Origin: Arenicola marina
Taxonomy: Eukaryota; Annelida; Polychaeta; Arenicolidae
Direction: 5' to 3'
NCBI GenBank assembly: GCA_964019135.1
Contig: OZ025265.1
Location: 5,834,318-5,898,317 of the forward strand
Length of the DNA: 64,000 bases
In this document: positions 11,301 through 23,300 of the stretch, piece by piece
How positions within the stretch are numbered: the first letter of the stretch is position 1
How the letters are laid out: every line of letters starts with the position of its first letter
Made by a program: the position numbers and the translations under genes
The notes under the pieces: generated by a model
What the model was told of the DNA's origin: nothing
The model's input: the letters and a program-made list of their open reading frames with translations, nothing else
Database searches by the model: none

Positions 11301-14300
11301 TATGCATGATCGGTATGCTTAACCTATACATGATCGGTCTGCTTTACCTATACATGATCGGTATGCTTAACCTATACATGATCGGTCTGCTTTACCTATA
11401 CATGATCGGTATGCTTTACCTATACATGATCGGTCTGCTTTACTTATACATGATCGGTATGCTTAACCTATACATGATCGGTTTGCTTTACCTATGCATG
11501 ATCGGTATGCTTAACCTATACATGATCGGTCTGCTTTACCTATACATGATCGGTATGCTTTACCTATACATGATCGGTATGCTCTACCTATACATGATCG
11601 GTCTGCTTTACTTATACATGATCGGTCTGCTTTACCTAAATATGATCGGTCTGCTTAACCTATACATGATCGGTCTGCTTAATCTATACATGATCGGTCT
11701 GCTTTACCTATACATGATCGGTCTGCTTTACCTATACATGATCGGTCTGCTTTACATTTTCATGATCGGTCTGCTTTACCTATACATGATCGGTCTGCTT
11801 TACCTATACATGATCGGTTTGCTTAATCTATACATGATCGGTCTGCTTTACCTATACATGATCGGTCTGCTTTACCTATACATGATCGGTCTGCTTTACA
11901 TTTTCATGATCGGTCGGCTTTACCTATACATGATCGGTCTGCTTTACCTATACATGATCGGTATGCTTTACCTATACATGATCGGTTTGCTTTACCTATA
12001 CATGATCGGTCTGCTTTACCTATACATGATCGGTTTGCTTTACCTATACATGATCGGTATGCTTAACTTATACATGATCGGTCTGCTTTACCTATACATG
12101 ATCGGTCTGCTTTACATTTTCATGATCGGTCTGCTTTACCTATACATGATCGGTCTGCTTTACCTATACATGATCGGTTTGCTTAATCTATACATGATCG
12201 GTCTGCTTTACCTATACATGATCGGTCTGCTTTACCTATACATGATCGGTCTGCTTTACATTTTCATGATCGGTTTGCTTTACCTATACATGATCGGTAT
12301 GCTTTACCTATACATGATCGGTTTGCTTTACCTATACATGATCGGTCTGCTTTACCTATACATGATCGGTTTGCTTTACCTATACATGATCGGTATGCTT
12401 AACATATACATGATCGGTCTGCTTTACCTATACATGATCGGTCTGCTTTACCTATACATGATCGGTCTGCTTTACCTATACATGATCGGTTTGCTTTACC
12501 TATACATGATCGGTCTGCTTTACATATACATGATCGGTCTGCTTTACCTATACATGATCGGTTTGCTTTACCTATACATGATCGGTCTGCTTTACCTATA
12601 CATGATCGGTTTGCTTTACCTATACATGATCGGTCTGCTTTACCTATACATGATCGGTCTGCTTAACATATACATGATCGGTATGCTTTACCTATACATG
12701 ATCGGTTTGCTTTACCTATACATGATCGGTCTGCTTTACCTATACATGATCGGTATGCTTAACCTATACATGATCGGTATGCTTAACCTATACATGATCG
12801 GTCTGCTTAACATATACATGATCGGTCTGCTTTACCTATACATGATCGGTTTGCTTTACCTATACATGATCGGTTTGCTTTACCTATACATGATCGGTCT
12901 GCTTAACATATACATGATCGGTATGCTTTACCTATACATTATCGGTCTGCTTTACCTATACATGATCGGTATGCTTAACATATACATGATCGGTCTGCTT
13001 TACCTATACATGATCGGTATGCTTAACCTATACATGATCGGTCTGCTTTACCTATACATGATCGGTATGCTTAACCTATACATGATCGGTCTGCTTTACC
13101 TATACATGATCGGTCTGCTTTACTTATACATGATCGGTCTGCTTAACCTATACATGATCGGTTTGCTTTACCTATGCATGATCGGTATGCTTAACCTATA
13201 CATGATCGGTCTGCTTTACCTATACATGATCGGTATGCTTAACCTATACATGATCGGTCTGCTTTACCTATACATGATCGGTATGCTTTACCTATACATG
13301 ATCGGTTTGCTTTACCTATACATGATCGGTCTGCTTTACCTATACATGATCGGTTTGCTTTACCTATACATGATCGGTCTGCTTTACCTATACATGATCG
13401 GTCTGCTTAACATATACATGATCGGTATGCTTTACCTATACATGATCGGTTTGCTTTACCTATACATGATCGGTCTGCTTTACCTATACATGATCGGTAT
13501 GCTTAACCTATACATGATCGGTATGCTTAACCTACACATGATCGGTCTGCTTAACATATACATGATCGGTCTGCTTTACCTATACATGATCGGTTTGCTT
13601 TACCTATACATGATCGGTTTGCTTTACCTATACATGATCGGTCTGCTTAACATATACATGATCGGTATGCTTTACCTATACATGATCGGTCTGCTTTACC
13701 TATACATGATCGGTATGCTTAACATATACATGATCGGTCTGCTTTACCTATACATGATCGGTATGCTTAACCTATACATGATCGGTCTGCTTTACCTATA
13801 CATGATCGGTATGCTTAACCTATACATGATCGGTCTGCTTTACCTATACATGATCGGTCTGCTTTACTTATACATGATCGGTCTGCTTAACCTATACATG
13901 ATCGGTTTGCTTTACCTATGCATGATCGGTATGCTTAACCTATACATGATCGGTCTGCTTTACCTATACATGATCGGTATGCTTAACCTATACATGATCG
14001 GTCTGCTTTACCTATACATGATCGGTATGCTTTACCTATACATGATCGGTCTGCTTTACCTATACATGATCGGTCTGCTTTACCTATACATGATCGGTCT
14101 GCTTTACTTATACATGATCGGTCTGCTTAACCTATACATGATCGGTTTGCTTTACCTATGCATGATCGGTATGCTTAACCTATACATGATCGGTCTGCTT
14201 TACCTATACATGATCGGTATGCTTAACCTATACATGATCGGTCTGCTTTACCTATACATGATCGGTATGCTTTACCTATACATGATCGGTCTGCTTTACT

Positions 14301-17300
14301 TATACATGATCGGTATGCTTTACCTATACATGATCGGTTTGCTTTACCTATGCATGATCGGTATGCTTAACCTATACATGATCGGTCTGCTTTACCTATA
14401 CATGATCGGTATGCTTTACCTATACATGATCGGTATGCTCTACCTATACATGATCGGTCTGCTTTACTTATACATGATCGGTCTGCTTTACCTAAATATG
14501 ATCGGTCTGCTTAACCTATACATGATCGGTCTGCTTAATCTATACATGATCGGTCTGCTTTACCTATACATGATCGGTCTGCTTTACCTATACATGATCG
14601 GTCTGCTTTACATTTTCATGATCGGTCTGCTTTACCTATACATGATCGGTCTGCTTTACCTATACATGATCGGTTTGCTTAATCTATACATGATCGGTCT
14701 GCTTTACCTATACATGATCGGTCTGCTTTACCTATACATGATCGGTCTGCTTTACATTTTCATGATCGGTCTGCTTTACCTATACATGATCGGTCTGCTT
14801 TACCTATACATGATCGGTATGCTTTACCTATACATGATCGGTTTGCTTTACCTATACATGATCGGTCTGCTTTACCTATACATGATCGGTTTGCTTTACC
14901 TATACATGATCGGTATGCTTAACATATACATGATCGGTCTGCTTTACCTATACATGATCGGTCTGCTTTACATTTTCATGATCGGTCTGCTTTACCTATA
15001 CATGATCGGTCTGCTTTACCTATACATGATCGGTTTGCTTAATCTATACATGATCGGTCTGCTTTACCTATACATGATCGGTCTGCTTTACCTATACATG
15101 ATCGGTCTGCTTTACATTTTCATGATCGGTTTGCTTTACCTATACATGATCGGTATGCTTTACCTATACATGATCGGTTTGCTTTACCTATACATGATCG
15201 GTCTGCTTTACCTATACATGATCGGTTTGCTTTACCTATACATGATCGGTATGCTTAACATATACATGATCGGTCTGCTTTACCTATACATGATCGGTCT
15301 GCTTTACCTATACATGATCGGTTTGCTTTACCTATACATCATCGGTCTGCTTAACATATACATGATCGGTCTGCTTTACCTATACATGATCGGTTTGCTT
15401 TACCTATACATGATCGGTCTGCTTTACCTATACATGATCGGTCTGCTTAACATATACATGATCGGTTTGCTTAATCTATACATGATCGGTCTGCTTTACC
15501 TATACATGATCGGTCTGCTTTACCTATACATGATCGGTATGCTTTACCTATACATGATCGGTCTGCTTTACCTATACATGATCGGTTTGCTTTACCTATA
15601 CATGATCGGTATGCTTAACATATACATGATCGGTCTGCTTTACCTATACATGATCGGTCTGCTTTACCTATACATGATCGGTTTGCTTTACCTATACATC
15701 ATCGGTCTGCTTAACATATACATGATCGGTCTGCTTTACCTATACATGATCGGTTTGCTTTACCTATACATGATCGGTCTGCTTTACCTATACATGATCG
15801 GTCTGCTTAACATATACATGATCGGTTTGCTTAATCTATACATGATCGGTCTGCTTTACCTATACATGATCGGTTTGCTTAATCTATACATGATCGGTCT
15901 GCTTTACCTATACATGATCGGTCTGCTTTACCTATACATGATCGGTCTGCTTTACATTTTCATGATCGGTTTGCTTTACCTATACATGATCGGTATGCTT
16001 TACCTATACATGATCGGTTTGCTTTACCTATACATGATCGGTCTGCTTTACCTATACATGATCGGTTTGCTTTACCTATACATGATCGGTATGCTTAACA
16101 TATACATGATCGGTCTGCTTTACCTATACATGATCGGTCTGCTTTACCTATACATGATCGGTCTGCTTTACCTATACATGATCGGTTTGCTTTACCTATA
16201 CATGATCGGTCTGCTTTACATATACATGATCGGTCTGCTTTACCTATACATGATCGGTTTGCTTTACCTATACATGATCGGTCTGCTTTACCTATACATG
16301 ATCGGTTTGCTTTACCTATACATGATCGGTCTGCTTTATCTATACATGATCGGTCTGCTTAACATATACATGATCGGTATGCTTTACCTATACATGATCG
16401 GTTTGCTTTACCTATACATGATCGGTCTGCTTTACCTATACATGATCGGTATGCTTAACCTATACATGATCGGTATGCTTAACCTATACATGATCGGTCT
16501 GCTTAACATATACATGATCGGTCTGCTTTACCTATACATGATCGGTTTGCTTTACCTATACATGATCGGTTTGCTTTACCTATACATGATCGGTCTGCTT
16601 AACATATACATGATCGGTATGCTTTACCTATACATGATCGGTCTGCTTTACCTATACATGATCGGTATGCTTAACATATACATGATCGGTCTGCTTTACC
16701 TATACATGATCGGTATGCTTAACCTATACATGATCGGTCTGCTTTACCTATACATGATCGGTATGCTTAACCTATACATGATCGGTCTGCTTTACCTATA
16801 CATGATCGGTCTGCTTTACTTATACATGATCGGTCTGCTTAACCTATACATGATCGGTTTGCTTTACCTATGCATGATCGGTATGCTTAACCTATACATG
16901 ATCGGTCTGCTTTACCTATACATGATCGGTATGCTTAACCTATACATGATCGGTCTGCTTTACCTATACATGATCGGTATGCTTTACCTATACATGATCG
17001 GTTTGCTTTACCTATACATGATCGGTCTGCTTTACCTATACATGATCGGTTTGCTTTACCTATACATGATCGGTCTGCTTTACCTATACATGATCGGTCT
17101 GCTTAACATATACATGATCGGTATGCTTTACCTATACATGATCGGTTTGCTTTACCTATACATGATCGGTCTGCTTTACCTATACATGATCGGTATGCTT
17201 AACCTATACATGATCGGTATGCTTAACCTATACATGATCGGTCTGCTTAACATATACATGATCGGTCTGCTTTACCTATACATGATCGGTTTGCTTTACC

Positions 17301-20300
17301 TATACATGATCGGTTTGCTTTACCTATACATGATCGGTCTGCTTAACATATACATGATCGGTATGCTTTACCTATACATGATCGGTCTGCTTTACCTATA
17401 CATGATCGGTATGCTTAACATATACATGATCGGTCTGCTTTACCTATACATGATCGGTATGCTTAACCTATACATGATCGGTCTGCTTTACCTATACATG
17501 ATCGGTATGCTTAACCTATACATGATCGGTCTGCTTTACCTATACATGATCGGTCTGCTTTACTTATACATGATCGGTCTGCTTAACCTATACATGATCG
17601 GTTTGCTTTACCTATGCATGATCGGTATGCTTAACCTATACATGATCGGTCTGCTTTACCTATACATGATCGGTATGCTTAACCTATACATGATCGGTCT
17701 GCTTTACCTATACATGATCGGTATGCTTTACCTATACATGATCGGTCTGCTTTACCTATACATGATCGGTCTGCTTTACCTATACATGATCGGTCTGCTT
17801 TACTTATACATGATCGGTCTGCTTAACCTATACATGATCGGTTTGCTTTACCTATGCATGATCGGTATGCTTAACCTATACATGATCGGTCTGCTTTACC
17901 TATACATGATCGGTATGCTTAACCTATACATGATCGGTCTGCTTTACCTATACATGATCGGTATGCTTTACCTATACATGATCGGTCTGCTTTACTTATA
18001 CATGATCGGTATGCTTTACCTATACATGATCGGTTTGCTTTACCTATGCATGATCGGTATGCTTAACCTATACATGATCGGTCTGCTTTACCTATACATG
18101 ATCGGTATGCTTTACCTATACATGATCGGTATGCTCTACCTATACATGATCGGTCTGCTTTACTTATACATGATCGGTCTGCTTTACCTAAATATGATCG
18201 GTCTGCTTAACCTATACATGATCGGTCTGCTTAATCTATACATGATCGGTCTGCTTTACCTATACATGATCGGTCTGCTTTACCTATACATGATCGGTCT
18301 GCTTTACATTTTCATGATCGGTCTGCTTTACCTATACATGATCGGTCTGCTTTACCTATACATGATCGGTTTGCTTAATCTATACATGATCGGTCTGCTT
18401 TACCTATACATGATCGGTCTGCTTTACCTATACATGATCGGTCTGCTTTACATTTTCATGATCGGTCTGCTTTACCTATACATGATCGGTCTGCTTTACC
18501 TATACATGATCGGTATGCTTTACCTATACATGATCGGTTTGCTTTACCTATACATGATCGGTCTGCTTTACCTATACATGATCGGTTTGCTTTACCTATA
18601 CATGATCGGTATGCTTAACATATACATGATCGGTCTGCTTTACCTATACATGATCGGTCTGCTTTACATTTTCATGATCGGTCTGCTTTACCTATACATG
18701 ATCGGTCTGCTTTACCTATACATGATCGGTTTGCTTAATCTATACATGATCGGTCTGCTTTACCTATACATGATCGGTCTGCTTTACCTATACATGATCG
18801 GTCTGCTTTACATTTTCATGATCGGTTTGCTTTACCTATACATGATCGGTATGCTTTACCTATACATGATCGGTTTGCTTTACCTATACATGATCGGTCT
18901 GCTTTACCTATACATGATCGGTTTGCTTTACCTATACATGATCGGTATGCTTAACATATACATGATCGGTCTGCTTTACCTATACATGATCGGTCTGCTT
19001 TACCTATACATGATCGGTTTGCTTTACCTATACATCATCGGTCTGCTTAACATATACATGATCGGTCTGCTTTGCCTATACATGATCGGTTTGCTTTACC
19101 TATACATGATCGGTCTGCTTTACCTATACATGATCGGTCTGCTTAACATATACATGATCGGTTTGCTTAATCTATACATGATCGGTCTGCTTTACCTATA
19201 CATGATCGGTCTGCTTTACCTATACATGATCGGTATGCTTTACCTATACATGATCGGTATGCTCTACCTATACATGATCGGTCTGCTTTACTTATACATG
19301 ATCGGTCTGCTTTACCTAAATATGATCGGTCTGCTTAACCTATACATGATCGGTCTGCTTAATCTATACATGATCGGTCTGCTTTACCTATACATGATCG
19401 GTCTGCTTTACCTATACATGATCGGTCTGCTTTACATTTTCATGATCGGTCTGCTTTACCTATACATGATCGGTCTGCTTTACCTATACATGATCGGTTT
19501 GCTTAATCTATACATGATCGGTCTGCTTTACCTATACATGATCGGTCTGCTTTACCTATACATGATCGGTCTGCTTTACATTTTCATGATCGGTCTGCTT
19601 TACCTATACATGATCGGTCTGCTTTACCTATACATGATCGGTATGCTTTACCTATACATGATCGGTTTGCTTTACCTATACATGATCGGTCTGCTTTACC
19701 TATACATGATCGGTTTGCTTTACCTATACATGATCGGTATGCTTAACATATACATGATCGGTCTGCTTTACCTATACATGATCGGTCTGCTTTACATTTT
19801 CATGATCGGTCTGCTTTACCTATACATGATCGGTCTGCTTTACCTATACATGATCGGTTTGCTTAATCTATACATGATCGGTCTGCTTTACCTATACATG
19901 ATCGGTCTGCTTTACCTATACATGATCGGTCTGCTTTACATTTTCATGATCGGTTTGCTTTACCTATACATGATCGGTATGCTTTACCTATACATGATCG
20001 GTTTGCTTTACCTATACATGATCGGTCTGCTTTACCTATACATGATCGGTTTGCTTTACCTATACATGATCGGTATGCTTAACATATACATGATCGGTCT
20101 GCTTTACCTATACATGATCGGTCTGCTTTACCTATACATGATCGGTTTGCTTTACCTATACATCATCGGTCTGCTTAACATATACATGATCGGTCTGCTT
20201 TACCTATACATGATCGGTTTGCTTTACCTATACATGATCGGTCTGCTTTACCTATACATGATCGGTCTGCTTAACATATACATGATCGGTTTGCTTAATC

Positions 20301-23300
20301 TATACATGATCGGTCTGCTTTACCTATACATGATCGGTTTGCTTTACCTATGCATGATCGGTATGCTTAACCTATACATGATCGGTCTGCTTTACCTATA
20401 CATGATCGGTTTGCTTTACCTATGCATGATCGGTATGCTTAACCTATACATGATCGGTCTGCTTTACCTATACATGATCGGTTTGCTTTACCTATACATG
20501 ATCTGCTGTCATTCTGTAGCTCGAAGCCGTGGCGACAGCTGCAGTTAAAGCCTCCGGGAAAGTTGTTGCAGGTGTCCTGACAGCCGACTGTGTTGTTGTA
20601 ACACTCGTCTATGTCTGCAGTGGAAACACAACGGCCTCAAACCGCATATCACAGGCATATAAGACTGACAGTCGCACAATTACTACTTATCCGCTACTGT
20701 CACAGTCAGATACAATACTCGTTCTTGGTACACTTATGTGTAAAGCTGTTCGTGAATGTTACACGTATAAAGATATGCCTCGATTTATAATGTTCTTAAT
20801 AGTATTTTAAATCAAACTATTTCGACGTGTTTTTGTGTACATTTTTCACCTACCCTGTAGCCCGTAGTTTGAGCCAACATGTTGATATGCTGGAATGCGC
20901 TATGTATGGTACATATCTCCAACAAACAACGAGACAGCGCTTTGCGAATAAAGGACATGAGTATGTGTACATACTTGCTTACGTCATCAATGTGAACATA
21001 CACATGACACTGTTGCTCCCCATACATTTACAGGTACACTTCCTAAGCCTTCCAGATGCGCTGTATGCGTAATGCGACCCGTTACCTGGGGGTCATTTCA
21101 CCAAGATCTCGTAAAACTAAAAAAAATTATTGCCGGCTAGAACAGAAATTACAAATGTTGAATTTATCATAGATTTTGAATAATATTGATGAAAATTTAA
21201 TTGCATGAAGATGGCTGCTCCCCAATAATCGCATAATTAAGATCTGTCGTTACATTAGCATGTACAAGGTACGGTTACCAGCTCGTAACTCTTAGTGAAA
21301 CGATCCCCTGGTCGTCATAAATACACTGACGCTAATATCAACCCAGATCTGCACAACACAAGTACCACCACCGTATGCTATCCCGTCTCCACTCCAGCTT
21401 GTGTACTGATGTCCGCGCTGCTCACAACATGCTCACAACATGCGCTGAGTCGCGTGTGTTGGACGGATGAATGCAAGGATTGGTGTCTTGTGCCATTCGT
21501 GTGCACATACGAAACCGGGTCCATTTAGATCCTGTGCCCGGCGCAGAGGCAGACCTACCGATACAGGCATGGTCGTCGCCATAGAGATAGTACCCCTCGT
21601 CGCAGGAACAGTTGTAGCTGCCGATCCAGTTGTGGCAGCGCTGACCACAGCCATCCACCGAGTCACCACACTCGTCGATGTCTGACTCATAGCGCGGAAA
21701 AAAACAGTGGAACTTGAAGATGCAATTTCTCTTTTCTCTATTGATGTAACTCATTTGTTATAAAAAAATTGGGCCATTATTTTTCGAGAATAGTTCGTAA
21801 CGAAAGGCGTTCATCAAGAAATTATTTCAGATTCCTAAATGCTGATTCACCAATACGATTGCTGACATTATGGGAAAACTGGAATGAATTAGTCGTGCCA
21901 CTTTTGCGCACAACCGTTCCCAAATAGACCGATCCAGACTATCAGTTATTCACTGACGTCACGGTTGCTTTTATCCCATCATGTGGTGGAAAAAGGTCTT
22001 CCACGTGCGTTATGTCAGACAAACAAGTCGGACAAACAAAGCAGCATGTTACTTTGGTGTCAGTTTCACATATAAGTACTTCTCACTTGTGCCTACCATT
22101 AGCTATGATTGTCAATTTCATACTCACGCGTAAGGCAAAAAGACTCAAGCGCGGGCGGGGCTTTGTGACGGAGCCTGGATCGGTCTGTGGTCTCCATAAA
22201 GGTATAATATTGGGTCAATATACCTCATGGGACAACAAGTTGGGGTGTGGCGAAGTCACAGCCGGTTGAATGTTACCTGTGCAGTTCTTTTCATCGTCTT
22301 CCAGTGCGTATCCGTCTTGGCAAGAACACATATAACTGCCCGGGTTGTTGTTACAGACATGTTGGCAGCCGCTGGTGTTGAGGTAGCACTCGTCGATATC
22401 TGACGCAACAAAATTGTTCCACAAAAACATGAAAAAACTGCATGTAAAAGCCTTGGACGTAAGGGACCGTGGTGCACGTTACCTACTTTTTGCACACGCT
22501 ATAATCATTGGTAAGATAAAGAAAAAACATATAAACTGCTAAACTTTATGCATTGTCGCATAAAACGGAGGGGTACATACTTTGAAAGGCGGTGGGGGGG
22601 GGGGGCACAGATATACCTTAGGGTCTGAAAGGGAGGGCACGTGCCCCCTGTGCCCCCTGTGCCCCCCACCCTCTGGACGCCCACGTATAATGATGAGCTC
22701 TGCCGACATTAGGAATGTATTGGCAATTTTACGTATTATACGTACCGGAATAAACACTAACGTACAAGACGTTTGTCACGTTGGCGCCACAGTAAAGTGT
22801 GGAATTTCCTCCACAGCGCTCAATGCACGAAGAGTTGGGGGCCTGAGTCCCGATGTTCGCAATGCAATGGCAGTTCGTGAACGCGCCATCATTCTGTGCG
22901 GTCGTACAGTAAAAACATCGCATGATGTGTCTGAGCATTGAAAACAGATGTCTAATATACACATACTAAGAGCGTTTATAAATGGAGGTTCGCTTTAATT
23001 AATGGAAACAAAAAATAAAAGTGTTTTGTTTTAGCATGGAGACGTAGATTTCTTTCAGAAACAATTATGATCTTCTAAAATATCTCATATACGGAAAACA
23101 GTTTATCCCTGGGTATAATTGCAGAAACATTATTCAGTTTATAGGTATAGGAATACCCCACATAATGTATCACACAACTATAATTACAGATAATGTAATG
23201 ATCAGTGTATATGGTGCGATGAGGTCGTCCCTGATGATGTGGCCGTGGACTGACCCTGATGCCGGCGTGGAAGGCGAGGAAGCCCTGGCTGAGACAGACG

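Noticed and set aside
9714-20503. CRISPR-like direct repeats
   Set aside because: Units are contiguous with no spacers, the setting is eukaryotic, and the unit matches the adjacent exon end.
9722-20548. A 3608-codon plus-strand open frame with MIGLLYLY octapeptides
   Set aside because: It is the antisense reading of the 24-bp junction array; the unit has no stop in this frame and a length divisible by 3. No start context, domain or unique sequence.
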